DNA of 64,000 bases from the NCBI GenBank assembly GCA_036346395.1, contig CM070603.1:28863045-28927044 (forward strand). Direction: 5' to 3'. Position numbers and translations under genes: made by a program. This DNA comes from Hsuehochloa calcarea. Lineage: Eukaryota; Streptophyta; Magnoliopsida; Poales; Poaceae. Below, piece by piece: positions 11,532 through 23,199 of the stretch (positions are counted from its first letter, which is position 1; each line of letters opens with the position of its first letter). The notes beneath the pieces are model-generated. The model had not been told where the DNA came from, did no database searches, and was given only the letters and a program-made list of their open reading frames with translations.

Positions 11532-13320
11532 TGTTGGACCGTAAAGGCGACTAGAGGGGGTGAATAGGAGCACGCCACTTTTTCACAAATTATGAACTCA
11601 ATACAATTTCACTCCAAGAGCTATTAGAAAGCTATGAAGATCAATATACCAAGACAAATGGAAGACTAGTATTGAATCCAATAAAACCTCTAAGCAATGC
11701 GACAATAATCGACAAGAATCAAAGTAATACAAGCATCTTGGCGGTCGACCATTGTAGTGAACCGGTCGGACCGATTGTCGGGCGGTCGGACCATTGTTAT
11801 CTTGGGCGGTCGGACCGCTCAAAATCGGTCGACCGGTGGTGATGGGCGGTCGATCGGCAGATCTACGTAACCGATCCAAACAAGAAAATCAGCCCGATGA
11901 CGGTTGCAATTAGGTCTAACTTTTGATTCTCAACTCCAAACTTCACGAAACTTTGCACACACCTTCTCTATGCTATTGAGGACCTATTCCAATCGAATAT
12001 TATGATAATTCTTGGAACGATCTTGAGCAATTGTCAATTGATTAACGAAGGTCTAAAACCGCAAGAACGAAAACTTGATCCTAATGCTTGTTCGTGAGTG
12101 ATTGATGATCAAGATGATGCTAGATAGATTCACACATATCACAGCAAGCTAATTCACGGAAAGAATCAATCACAAACCCGCGGATCAAAGAAAGCCCTAA
12201 AAACACGAAATTGAAAGCAAGAACGAAAAGAGACTTATCTCAAGCAAACCTTGCATAGATTGATTTCGTGATTGATGCTGGATTACATCCACACCATCAT
12301 GGATCAGTAGACAATCAAGGATCACGAAATTCTCCTCAAACCATGAAAAGCCCTAGCCTCCACCTCAACTCCCTAAAGACAATTAGGGTTTTGAAACATA
12401 AACAAAGTAGAGAGAGAGAGAGATGCAGCCACCATCTCCTCCTATTTATAGTGGAGGCCTAAAACTCTTAGGGTTTGACTTAATTGGGCTCCCGTTAAGG
12501 CCCACTAACAAACGGGTCACACACGCACGCTTCGCAGCGCCGTCTTTAACCTTTTGACCTAAACCGCTTCACCATGCATCATGGATTCGCCAATAGGTCA
12601 CCCTTGTCCATCTTGTGTCACGCTTGAGTCGTTGACCTCACCCGCATCGCCGATCGCTCGAACCTCAACTCTTCAAGTCTAGTCCCGATTCTCCTCGCCG
12701 TTGACCGTCGTTGACCACCAAGCCACCGCACAACCACGCATAAGAAAACACGATTCGGAACAAGTTCTTCACAACTTGACCCATGTTAGTCAAAACATGC
12801 ATCATGCAAATCATATGCCATGAAACTAATGACTTTGACCTAACAAAACAACATCGCCACGGTTGGCCGATGTTCAAGTAAGTCTGCGGCCCGACCGCTC
12901 CAGTGAGCGGTCGGATCGCCCATGGCGGTCGGACCGCTCCTCGTGAGCGGTCGGACCGCCTTAGACTTAGCCAAATTCAAGCTCCCAAAATCCAAACCTT
13001 CGGAAACTTTAAACCAATAGAACTTTTCACTGGAGACTCCAAAAATCATGAGACCAAGTGCATTGGGATCCCCTTACTTGTCTACAACACCTATTTTTGG
13101 CCCAGCTCAATTTGAACACTTTTGGTCATCGCCGGTCCGACCGCCCCAGATGGCCGGTCCGACCGATATGGGACCGGTCGGACCGCCCGTCTGGACCGGT
13201 CGGACCGCCGAGCAAGAAGCTCAGAACTTTGTCGAAAACGCGTGAAACGACAAACCGTAAACGCCATTGCCAATTGTCACATCATCCTAAGATCAGGAGC
13301 ATAACCCCATGAAATCCACA
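11532..13320 (-). repeat. 5' LTR of the copia element (promoter end)
   Basis: This 1789-bp LTR begins TGTTGGACC and ends CCACA. The element is read on the minus strand, so this is the promoter-bearing LTR. The TATA box is minus-strand TATAAATAGG (12441-12450). CGGTCGGACCG clusters lie at 11741-11855 and 12889-13208. It is followed by the target duplication ATATC (13321-13325) and the rest of the TNP2 gene. Confidence 0.93.
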
Positions 13321-14898
13321 ATATCCTTAACCATATCATAGACCTCTTTCCCTCTAAAAGCCCTTGGAGCTGAACCATCCTCCTTATTTCCGTCGAATTG
13401 TTTCTTCATCTTGCGGTATGGGTGAATCCTGGGAAGGAACCTACGGTGACGCATATACACAGTTTTGCGTGAGTTGTTCAGCCATACACTCTCGGTACCA
13501 TCTAAGCAGTTCGGACAGGCTTTGGCTCCTTTTGTACTGAACCCCGACAGGTTACCAAGGGCAGAAAAATCATTGATGGTGCAGAATAACATGGCGCGTA
13601 AAGTGAAGTTCTCTCGTTTATACGCATCCCATACTTGTACCCCTTCGTTCCAAAGTGTCACAAGATCTTCCAAAGAATGGTGCGGTACACATCAATATCG
13701 CTCCTGTGTTGCTTCGGCCCTTGGATAAGTAGTGACATCAAAATATATTTTCGCTTCATACACAGCCAAGGAGGAAGGTTGTACATACATAGATTCACGG
13801 GCTAGGTGCTATGTCGGCTGCTCATGTTATCGAAAGGATTCATTCCGTCCGTACTCAACCCTAACCCTATGTTCCTCGGTTCCGCACCGAACTCTTCGAA
13901 GCTCCGATCAAGTTTCTCCACCGCGTAATCGCAGGTGTCTGAGCTTCCCATCTTTCTTACGCTCCTCCGAGTGCCAACGTATCAATCTTGCCTCCTTTCG
14001 GTTCGCAAATAAACGCTTCAAACGTGGGATCGCAGGCAGATACCACAACATCTTAGCAGGAGGTCCTTGCTTCGCCTTAGCAGATTCTTACGCTTGTATC
14101 GGATGCTTTGCACACGGACATGCATGCATGTCTCGCATACTCTTACTGTAGAGGATACAATCGTTCGGACATGCATGTATTCTTTCTACTTCCATTCCCA
14201 ATGGACAAATAACCTTCTTAGCTTGGTAGGTCGTCCCGGCAACACATTTCCCCGTAAGGATGTCACTAAGAGACCTAACAACGCCAGAAAACTCTTGTCG
14301 GACCAACCATTGCTTGCCTTCAATTTCAGCAGCTCAAGCACGGTTGACAACCTTGTGTATTCCGGCTTGCAGCCAGGGAACAAAGGTTTCCACGAGTCCT
14401 CCATTAAGCCCTCGAATTTACAAAACTCTCTCTCACCGTAGTTCCCTTCTGCATCGCGTAGCATCTGGTCCAGATTGTCATCATGCGACCTATCCTCATC
14501 AAAAGCACATTTCATACCCTGCATATCGTTGACTTCCTCGGCGATGTCGCCATTACTAACTTCCTAGATAATCTGCTCTTCACCGTGATCGCTCCAACAT
14601 GTATATACTTTTTTGAAACCCCTTCGTATTAAGTGAGCTTCGATCTGCGCCGGGTTGTTAAACATTTTCATATTACCGCAATCAATGTATGGACAGTACA
14701 TAAATTTTATCCCCTTCTTCAACATATCTTGCTCGGCGGCTCTTCTAAAAGCAAACACGCCATTAATATACTCTTCACTCACACGGTTCTCAATGTACAT
14801 CTAGTTTCGGTCCATCTACACGTATACGCACGTAACAAATTAATTAGTGTTAAATTATATATTAATAAACCGCAAGTACCCTTCATAATGACCAAACA

Positions 14899-14995
14899 CA
14901 TTAGTGATTAGTCTATAGCAAATATAAAGGGTTACAGATTGTTACACATCAGTGATTATTCTAGAGTAAAAATAAAGGGTTACAGATCGTTACCC
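14899..14995. repeat. Imperfect tandem duplication of about 50 bp upstream of the TNP2 start
   Basis: Two adjacent copies of TAAAGGGTTACAGAT and flanking bases (about 14899-14946 and 14948-14995) lie in the presumed leader or intron. Element D has a single copy at about 47040-47090. Confidence 0.75.
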
Positions 14996-15002
14996 TTCTC
15001 TC

Positions 15003-15180
15003 TAAGGTGGCGCAATGTGGGAGGAGGCAGTAGAGGTGCCGCAATGGGGGAGGAGGAGGCAGGGGTAAAAGCTCAAAACGGGGGAGGAGGCAGCAGCTGC
15101 AGCAGGGTGGCCAATGGGGAGGAGGAAGCAGCAGCAGCAGGGTGGCGACGCCTCAAATGGAATGGAAAGGGGGCCTGTCG
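15003..15180 (-). other. GC-rich leader of the element A TNP2 gene
   Basis: A GGAGGAGGCAG-rich stretch sits directly inside the terminal repeat array, upstream of TNP2 on the minus strand. Equivalent GC-rich blocks occur at 47630-47770, 42790-42985, 51930-52195 and 62280-62575, always beside a subterminal array. It is probably a non-coding or poorly conserved first exon. Confidence 0.55.
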
Positions 15181-15202
15181 GGAGCATCTACTTATAATGC
15201 TT

Positions 15203-15565
15203 GTATATCACAGACGGTTCTTTAAAAGAACCGTCTGTGGTAGGCATGTATCACAGACGGTTCTTGTAAAGAATCGTCTGTGATAAATAAGTATCACAGA
15301 CAATTCTTTATACGAACCGTTTGTGAAGTATCACAGACGGTTCGTATAAAGAACCGTATGTGATAACACTTAGAATCACAGACGGTTCGTATAAAGAACC
15401 GTCTGTGATGAGTACCATTATCACAGACGGTTATTTATATGAATCGTCTGTGAAGTATCACAGACGGTTCGTATAAAGAACCGTCTGTGATACTTATTTA
15501 TCACAGACGGTTAACGAAGAACCGTCTGTGACGGGGTGTCTAGTATAGCATGTTTTGTAGTAGTG
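15203..15565. repeat. Right subterminal palindrome array and terminus of CACTA A
   Basis: There are about five palindromic units of the type TATCACAGACGGTT, 6-10 nt, AACCGTCTGTGATA, then the terminus TTTTGTAGTAGTG. Such arrays are where CACTA-encoded proteins bind. The units are regular here, unlike those of D and E. Confidence 0.9.
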
Positions 15566-16511
15566 TTGTACCGCTTCAAATGTTATCAATTTTATGTATG
15601 AAAATGTCTTAAACTGGTTCATATAATGATTGCAATAAACGGTTCATAGAGCTTAATGAAAATAATGTTGGCTTAATTGAACCTCTTAAATTGGGGGAAA
15701 AATACTGCGGGAAATGACAACTCTTTCTAGCATCGGGACTCTCCATACCACCCTCTTTCTAGAATGACTCACCCGCACCACCTTTTCGTACCGAAATGAC
15801 AACTCTACCTCCCCAGCTTTTCAGGACGACATGACCAGACGAGGCAGCTTTACGCAACGACGTGACCCAACAAGTCTGCTTCCCGCAGAGATGTGATGCA
15901 ATGCTGCCACACGATTCCTCCTTGGGGCCACTGCCACGCGAATGCGAATTTCCTTTAACCCAATTATAATTCAACCGCATACACAGGGTCGGCTCGGCAT
16001 ATAAGTAGTACCTCTCCCACGTCGGGTTCTCCTGCATCAACACTTTGACACAATCTCGCTCAGATAGAGAGCCAATGAGACAAGATCCGCGAACTCGCGA
16101 GGATTGTTGCGGCCCGCGACGAACAAGCGGAGTGTGCCAGGAGGGCACCTCTCCGCCGTGATGCCCCCATAGCAGCAACCCCTACCGGAACATTCCCACT
16201 GACAATTCAATACAAGACCCGCCCGAGGGGGACACACCACCCCTTTGTTGGTGCAGGGACACATGCAAATTCTTCAAGTCCAAGGAGCGGCTCAGCCCGG
16301 GCATGCATTACTGGGGTTGCGCTAACTGCTCCTTGGGCTACCCCGACCGTTGTTGGGACACGGCCGCTATCAATAGTCAGTAAGGACTGGTTACAATATG
16401 TTCTCCCCTACCATTTTTCTTTCAAAGTACGCACTAACAACCTCTCTCGTCTACCCATAGTCCCCGGATCCGCTATGTGGCTACCACAAGTGGATCGACG
16501 AAGGGATCCAC
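15566..16511. other. Unassigned sequence to the right of CACTA A
   Basis: I recognise no gene. The stretch includes a short direct repeat (GAAATGACAACTCT at about 15710 and 15793) and mixed GC-rich sequence of transposon character. Open frames here have no family resemblance. Confidence 0.4.
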
Positions 16512-19500
16512 TATCACATCCCCATTTTTAATAAATGGAATTAAGATGGATCACATGAGAATGCATATCATTTCTGTAGCATTTGCGCAAATTATTGCAT
16601 TTGAAAATTTCAAACTAATTTGAAACATACAACTCAAATTGAAACTCCAATTGAAAACAGAAATAAAAACTTACGATCATCCTTGGAAAATAATTTATTT
16701 AACTCATATAATATTTATCATGAATAAATATAATTTTCCCCAAATTTTTAGAACCCAATACCTTAAGAAAATTCAAACTAAGTTCTAAAATCCCCTACAG
16801 TTAATGATTTAAAAATTAGTAAATAATACATGAACAAAATTTTAATTTTTATGATTTTATTTGCTATTTTTAGTCACTCGGTAAAAAGGTAGATTTTTTA
16901 ATTAAAACCAGTCAACACTGTTGGACCGACCAAACCCGAATTCACTTGACCCAACCAAACCAACTAAGTGCTTCGGCCGAGCCACCCTTTGACCCAGCCG
17001 CTCCTGAGCTGTTGACCACTGGGGCCCACTTGTCAGGCTCATCTTCCTCCTCTCGTTGGCGAGCTCAGGGTGTGCTCGCCACGCAGCCGCGCCGCTTTGC
17101 GCTTGCCAGCCCACGGTGTCAATCCACCGCCCGCTCTAGCCACTCCTGGACTTTCGCCGTCTAACACCGCCTCCGTTTTATCCAATTCTCGGGCATAATA
17201 ACCCCCTCGCACCCCTTTCATTCCCCTCATTCTTCCTCTCGGGGCTGAGGAAGATGAAGCTCACGCTAGCTCTCGCCTCGGGTAAGCTTCAAGCTAATGT
17301 GTCCATTGTCTTCCACGTTCATCACTGTGTCCATCTTGCTAATGCGGGGCCTTGCCTTGCCTTGTAGATTCTAAAACATCAACATGTACTCAACGTCGCC
17401 AGAGTGCGCTCCGAAGACCACCAACGTGTCTTCTTCATCCACAGTGAGTCCTAACCGCCCCCGTGTACGTCACCTTGTGCTTTTAGGTATTACAATGACT
17501 TACCCTCAACCCATTTCCTCAATCCTCCGTAGGGACCCGAGGATTTTGGAATTTCCTCAACTCTAGCCGCAAGGACTCTCTTCGTCCCCATCTCCGGCCG
17601 GGTATGATATTCCTCGATTACTTGCAATGCCACCTACTCCTGAACCCCCTGGTGCTATCCCAACCTCTCATTTCTTATATTTTTCCCGAGAGTGCCTCCT
17701 CCACATTGAACATCTTTGTCACCGTCACCGTTGACAACGACAAAGAACCTCTGAGCTTCTCTATCTTTCTTCTTCGCTCGGGTAGGTCCCTATGCACCGT
17801 AGAAGCTAATGCATGTGTGTATGTGCTCTTTGCGTAGCCGGTTTGGTGCATGCACGTTTGGCCAAAGTCCATCGTTGCCCATCTTCGGTGTGCCGCCGCT
17901 ATAGGCCGTAGTGGAGCTCGCCACCGGTACCCGTAGCTTTGCAAGGATGAGAGGAGTCCATTTATAGCATTTTACCGCGCTGCCATGGCGCGTAGCACCA
18001 GCGAACCGCCGGGCAAACTCACGGGAATGCGTGTCCTATTTGGACCGCATCTTTAGCACCGTAAATAGGCAAATCTTAGTTGTTAGGGCATAATGAATGC
18101 TTAGTGTATTTAATAACTGTCTTAACGCGTTATTGAGTCTATTGCTTGTGGGCCCCGTGAGCAGTAAACGCGGGAATTAAAGAGTTTAAACCGGTTTCCA
18201 TTAGAGACAATGACATGTGGGCCGAGGTTTTTAGTACAAAGTCGTGCACCGGTAGACCAGGCGTGTTGACCTTCAGTCCACACACTATTTCATGGACCGA
18301 GTCAATGACAGCCGGGTCCCACCTGTCAGTGTGTTATTAATTAAGAAATTAAAATAAAAAATGGCACTATACAGTGGACCCTACATGTCGGCGACTGAGG
18401 CTAGCTAAGCTCGAGCGAGGAAAGTATTTAATGCATTTATAATTTCCGAATTGAGTAATTTTTGTACTGTAAATTCAAAGACTTCAAAAATTCATAACTA
18501 ATACATTCACTCCAAAATGAGTTAAACCAATTTTGTTGGCTTTAATTTGAAATAGTTACGGGATTTGTTTATGTCACAGGAAATAATGATCCTGGAATTT
18601 ACTCAAGAACCAAAATATTTTTACACTAAAAATGATGTTAACTTTGAAAATTCATATAAAATGCAAATGAACTCCGAATTGGAGGATTCAATTTTTAATA
18701 ATCATAACTTTTTATTATATTTTTAACCATGTAATTATTATCTCCACCACTGTTCTATAAATTTTCACTAAAGAATTAAATTCGAATGAACACTGATAGA
18801 TCATGCTTTTTCAGCATTTTTCCACTTGTTGAATTTCAAACGCTATAACTTTCACATAAAAACTTTAATGGAAATAATTCATTCACCTAAATTCATCTAA
18901 AATCATAATATATCTACTGTAGAAAATGCATGTATTTTTGAGCAATTTGAATTTTTGGCTCTTTCTCGGTATTTATACGATATTGTCTTTCTATAGATTC
19001 CGAAGTACTCGACGTAGACTCCTATGCCACCGAGAGCGAGCAACTTGAATTCCAGCAAGGCAAGCATTATTTGAACTTCATTTTGCATCATTTTAATCCC
19101 AGTTTTGCTAAGTTAGTTATTTGAAATGCAATGATATTACTTGCATGCTATTTTGATATGTCGATATTTTGGTGATGTGTAGTTAGTTATGTCCTACTCA
19201 TGCTGTTATCCTTGATTATTCCAGTACATAGATGCTTAATTTAGGTTGTGTGAAATATATATTATGTATGGGGTTGTTTAGCCATGTAGGTCTAGTTTTG
19301 CGTTAGATCGATTGACAGGATTAACCCGTCAATTGTGGAAAACACATAACTTTTCTTATCTTTGTTTTTATCCAGATCTTCGTATCTGATTCTTAAGTTA
19401 AACTTTTTTTTATTTCAAAAGTGATTTGGGTCTGGACAAGTGGTTGTAATGTGGGTGCCTTCATGCATGAGACTCGGTTATTGTGGTAGTCTTGTCCAGA

Positions 19501-19963
19501 CCATCAAGGACCGAACTTTGGTGACATCATTAATTCAAGTAACACTCGTACTTCCGCATGCGGGTTGGGAGCCCCTTAGTCAAGTAAGAGGTGGGTTTTG
19601 TTGGGTTGGACCACAGGTGGTGTGAGGACATAGAGACTGTGAAATCCTATATTCCTTAGGAACCCAGTGTAATATATACTGTGCGGGTGAGCACGATTAC
19701 TTATGTTGGGGTCACCCAACATACTAACTACCTTACACTGGCCCCTCCGACACAACTTGCATGTTCGCTTAGCATTTGCTATATGCATGTATACTAAGTG
19801 GGATTTCATCCTGCATGGGTGATCTAACTCAATAGGATCTTCTTGCTGAAAAATACTAAATTTCGAACTCCCTGACCAACTCACCAAAGGCAGTGTGTTT
19901 GGCTTATGGGCTGGGTGAGTCGTGCGATTAAAGTTGTACCCCCTGTAGGGTGTAAATCTATTC

Positions 19964-21849
19964 TGTGGATATCGTGAGGATACGTGCACGATCTCAGGAT
20001 GATGAGTCAATTGGCAATGGCTTTGTTGGTTTGCAAAATCTCGCATTTTCGGGGTTTGCTTCATGCTGTCAGACCACAGGCGGTCTGACCGGTGGTGTGG
20101 GGCGGTCAGACCGCCCGTGGAACGGTCGGACCGACAGTGGTTGCCGGTCGGACCGGCCTGACCTAAAAGTGGCTTTTGGAGCTAAGCCAAAAATAGGTTG
20201 TGTAGGCAAGTGAGGGTAGTCTCCTGGATGTGGTCCCATCATTTTTGGAGCTCCCAGTCAAAAGTTCTATTGAGTTGAAAATTCCAGAAGGTTTCGGATT
20301 TTCACGCTGGAATTTTGGCTAAGTCCTTTCGGGCGGTCCGACCGCCGTTGTAGGATCGGTCTGACCGGCCTGAAATCGGTCGGACCGGCCTTGTGGGGCG
20401 GTCAGACCGCCAATGACTTGGAGGTTAGCCAAGTTTGCATTGAGTTGATTTGAATGTGTTTTATGTATGAACTTCAATGCTTTATTGTTGTATATTGCAT
20501 TGCGGAGCTAACGTGGGTCAAGTTGTGAAGAACTTGTTTCCGGAAACGATTTGTTTGTCTATTGCTGTGCAGGTGGCTTGCAGGTCAACGACGTCAACAG
20601 TGAGGTGGATCGGGACTACGCTTGGAGAGCTGAGGTCCAGAACGATCATAGATACCGGGTGAGGTCGTGTGACTCGAGCATGGTGCAGAATGGGCAAGAT
20701 GGATCGAACGGGTAGTTCGGTACAGCTGGTTGGATCAGGTGGTGCGGATATCAGTGCGAGTCTCTGGGAGGTTCCGATGGGATTCGGACAAGAGAGGCTT
20801 GGCGACGTGATGAGAACCGCTGATCAACCTACACGTGGTGAAGCAGGCGATTGCTTCAATAGTTATGTGTGTGTGGGTCCCATGTGGATTTGGGTCCCAA
20901 AAGTGAAACCCTAGGTCTCTAGTATAAATAGAAAGGGGGGAGATGGAAAACCCCCTGAAGCATTCATTTGGCCCCTTCTTCCATTTTTCTAGGGTTTGGA
21001 GGAGAGGAGAGGAGAAGCTAGGGTTTGGAGTGTGCTCCTTGAGTGAGCTCTTGCCCTCCTTGTTGGAGAGGCTTTGTAAGCATCTAGTGTGATCAAACTA
21101 TCTTGTGATGCTTAATTGAAAGATCAATTATTCCCTTTGTGTTCTTCTCTCTTGTGGATGATTTTGGTGCTTCCTTGATTCAAAGGTTTATGCTTGGTCT
21201 CTTGGCCTATGTTATCTTGCTTTGATGTGTGGGAATACTCCTAGAGTCATCTAGATCATCAACCCCCACAAGCAAGTCTTGAATCAAGTTTTTCATCTTT
21301 CTAGGGTTTGTGCACTTCTTTTGTAAAACCTTGAGAGATCGATTCTGCGGAGTGGATATGAAGGATCGCCGCTAGAAATAGGTCTCCAATATCATTAGGG
21401 AGGTGTGCTCGAAATTTGGTCAAGTTTCATTGGTTGAATCAAAAGTTGGATCAAATTTCGTTTTGGAGTTGGACTTGATTTTCAGTACTGGACTGAACCG
21501 GTCAGACCGGTGTTGCAACGGCGGTCTGACCGCCCGTGTTTTCAGACCGCTAGTACTGCCGGGTCGAACCGCTGTCCACCGGTCCGACCGCCAGTTAGTT
21601 GCCGGTCAGACCGCCCGTGGTAGCCGGTCAGACCGCCTGTGCCCAGATCTGGCCTTTGAGATTAAGTCTCCACTTGTGTGTCTTGTGGTTGAGCGGGGTT
21701 ATCGAATTCAGCACACGGCTTCCACTGTGCGGTTACTGATCTTCTTAGCTTTCATAGCTAACGGAGTAAAGTTCGTGTTGAATTTGATTTAGGCGAGAAA
21801 GTTAAGAGAAAGCGCCTATTCACCCCCTAGTCGCCTTTACGGTCCTGCA
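19964..21849 (+). mobile_element. Solo LTR of a copia element related to the 2346-13320 family
   Basis: This 1886-bp solo LTR starts TGTGGATATC and ends GGTCCTGCA. It is flanked by a perfect 5-bp duplication TATTC (19959-19963 and 21850-21854). Its start matches the complement of the copia LTR end, including CAATTGGCAATGGC. Its end has CACCCCCTAGTCGCCTTTAC, the complement of the copia LTR start. A TATA box TATAAATA is at 20923-20930. GGTCAGACCG clusters lie at 20070-20155, 20333-20410 and 21495-21640. There is no internal region, so it arose by LTR-LTR recombination. The unoccupied site is visible in LTR copy 3 at about 54330-54350. Confidence 0.9.
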
Positions 21850-22266
21850 TATTCTAATAGCCGTGTCCATGGTTACGGATGACCGCTTGAATTCGGGAGT
21901 TAGTATTGTTAGACTTTAAATTAAAATTGACATGGTTACAACTTAGTATTCGGCATGAACGGGTTTTTCATGCATTTTAGTTTATCAAAGTGGGCTGCCA
22001 CTTTGGTATTTATTTGATCTATTGGTTTATCAATGTATAACTATGTCACATGTTATACTTTTGCTTTAAATCTATTTTCTAAATGGCAATTGAAAAACTA
22101 GTATGTGTAGGATGAAAATTGTTGTGTTTTCTGTAAAACTAAGCCACTAATGCCATCCTTTGAATATCATCTAGCATATATACTTTTTAATTTGTGTAAG
22201 ACTTACGAGTACATTTGTACTTAACCCATTGCTGCTTTCAGGTGAGGATGACCTTGCGCTTGATAC

Positions 22267-22301
22267 ATTCGTTAGCGTCGATTTTGGCGACGCTAACGAA
22301 T
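22267..22301. other. Perfect 14-bp hairpin
   Basis: ATTCGTTAGCGTCG and CGACGCTAACGAAT form a perfect stem with a 7-nt loop, inside LTR copy 1 downstream of GAGTACATTTGTACT. No T-run follows. Its role is unknown. Confidence 0.8.
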
Positions 22302-22768
22302 AGTGATATTCTTTAACTCCCAGTTGGTTGCCTTGGGTTATAGGGCACACTTGTTGGACCTTTTGGTTTATTTATATTGCTTCCACTACTACTTGATGTA
22401 ATATTTTCAATTTGGTCGGTCGGCCGTTCTGTAATAGTTGTAGACTTGAACTATTATGTCTATGTCACTTGATATATCATGTAATACTTGTGTATGACTG
22501 TGATTGACGTTGAATGAGGGTATGTATGTGTTGGTCGCTGATCTTGGGAGCCAACACGAGACACATACTCATTGTTTTGAAATGCTATTTAATTCCTTTA
22601 AGTGTGTACTTGGGTTGTTGGAGAACTTGTCACTATGTAGAACTCGCAGAGGAGTAGTTTTGCATCATCATCGTCGCTCTAGTTTCAGCTGGGTACTCTC
22701 ACTTGAAAGGAATTAAATTGGATTTCATTTTCTTAAGGCCAGAGTTATTTCCTTAAGACCGGCAAGAC

Positions 22769-23000
22769 ATCGGTCTTATGGAAATAACCCGGTGGTCCTC
22801 ACATCCACCCACAGGACTAGTGGCGTCTCGACTGTGAGAAGTGGAATGCCAAAAGGGACCGCAAGAAGAGGGGGGAGGAGCGGAAGGCATCGGTCTTATG
22901 GAAATAACCCGGTGGTCCTCACATCCACCCACAGGACTAGTGGCGTCTCGACTGTGAGAAGTGGGATGCCAAAAGGGACCGCAAGAAGAGGGGGGAGGAG
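22769..23000. repeat. Tandem duplication with 120-bp period
   Basis: A stretch of about 112 bp beginning ATCGGTCTTATGGAAATAAC occurs at 22769 and 22889. The copies are almost identical, so the duplication is recent relative to the surrounding decay. Confidence 0.92.
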
Positions 23001-23199
23001 TGCCGCATCGAAGAGCACAACAGGTGTATCCAGCGGGAGACGCAAGCTCATCTCGAGGCGTGCAAGCGCAGGGAGCGCGAGGCTAGGAGAGGGAGCGCGA
23101 GAAAAAGAGGAAAATGGCGGCCAAGGCTGAGGCGGCTGGCGAGGAGTACAACGCCGAGCTCGCAAGGAAGGGCAAATGGCCCCGGTCCATACAGTAGGT
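22945..23199 (+). pseudogene. Coding relic, probably of a transposon, family unknown
   Basis: The second duplicated unit opens into a charged frame: WRLDCEKWDAKRDRKKRGEE, then a Glu/Arg-rich helix-like stretch including ETQAHLEACKRRERE. After a +1/-1 shift near 23085 it continues KRKMAAKAEAAGEEYNAELA and ends RKGKWPRSIQ before TAG at about 23197. The Arg/Glu-rich helix with a short tail ending WPRS resembles the C-termini of some plant transposon proteins, but I cannot name the family. It is too short and broken to be functional. Confidence 0.35.

Larger units (their letters stand above)
2346..13320 (-). mobile_element. Complete Ty1/copia retrotransposon, Sirevirus-like, inserted in CACTA A
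   Basis: The element is 10,975 bp, starts TGTTGGACC and ends CCACA, and is flanked by the perfect 5-bp duplication ATATC (2341-2345 and 13321-13325). It lies on the minus strand: LTR 11532-13320, primer-binding site, gag-pol, a 1.9-kb untranslated spacer, polypurine tract, LTR 2346-4134. Gag-pol has the copia order of gag, protease, integrase, RT, RNase H. The large gag with a Cys-rich extension, the long 3' spacer and the repeated polypurine motifs point to the Sirevirus (SIRE/Maximus) lineage; that placement is inference. The uninterrupted target is preserved at about 45520-45550 in element D. Confidence 0.93.
584..14815 (-). pseudogene. TNP2-type CACTA transposase gene of element A, split by a copia insertion
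   Basis: TNP2 proteins bind and cut CACTA ends. The family order is recognisable, reading from 14815 downwards. An N-terminal transposase-associated domain (14564-14815) has NRVSEEYINGV, a CPYIDCGN motif and HLIRRGFKKVY. The acidic linker (14186-14524) leads to GMEVERIHACPNDCIL (about 14165-14230), then the TNP2/Transposase_21 core (13326-13673, with NLSGFSTKGAKACPNC). After the copia insertion the core resumes at 2345 (LPYWEHLEVRHCIDAMHVEK), followed by DUF4218 (about 1500-1930, YPFERYMGILKSYVRNRSRP) and DUF4216 (about 698-1093, NSYYGFVEEIWELDY). The gene is dead as read: codon 5 of MDRNW is TAG, 13700-14090 is frameshifted, an in-frame TAG follows VDEEE near 697, and 51 bp are duplicated in DUF4216. 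The start at 14815 matches element D. Confidence 0.88.
1..15565 (-). mobile_element. CACTA (En/Spm) element A, right-hand part
   Basis: The right terminus is visible: subterminal palindromes built on TATCACAGACGGTT end in TTTTGTAGTAGTG, the reverse complement of a CACTACTACAAAA terminus, followed by TTG (15566-15568), a plausible 3-bp target duplication. The left terminus lies outside the window. The TNP2 transposase gene runs on the minus strand from the right end inwards, as usual for CACTA elements. A Ty1/copia element (2346-13320) is inserted in that gene. Positions about 40-235 match 43345-43550 in element D closely, but 238-520 differs. That stretch holds two copies of a 21-bp sequence starting TAGTTCCGTTTATCAACGG, at 238 and 423, and is not otherwise recognised. 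Confidence 0.85.
16512..22600 (+). repeat. Long LTR copy 1 (probable Ty3/gypsy), split by a solo copia LTR
   Basis: The 5' edge reads TATCACATCCCCATTTTT, a decayed TGTAACACCCCAAAAA start like the edge of copy 2 (complement of 50977). It then shares the layout of copies 2 and 3: an AT-rich part, a GC-rich part with GGGCCCACTTGTCAGG (17013), a segment with AATAGCCGTGTCCATGG (21855) and GAGTACATTTGTACT (22208). There is no long coding region. The 3' edge is not sharply visible, so 22600 is an estimate. The gypsy assignment is inference from sequence style only. Confidence 0.5.

Noticed and set aside
15203..15540. Regular direct and inverted repeats that could be mistaken for a CRISPR array
   Set aside because: The units are palindromes of CACTA subterminal type, next to a CACTA terminus, in plant DNA with no cas genes.
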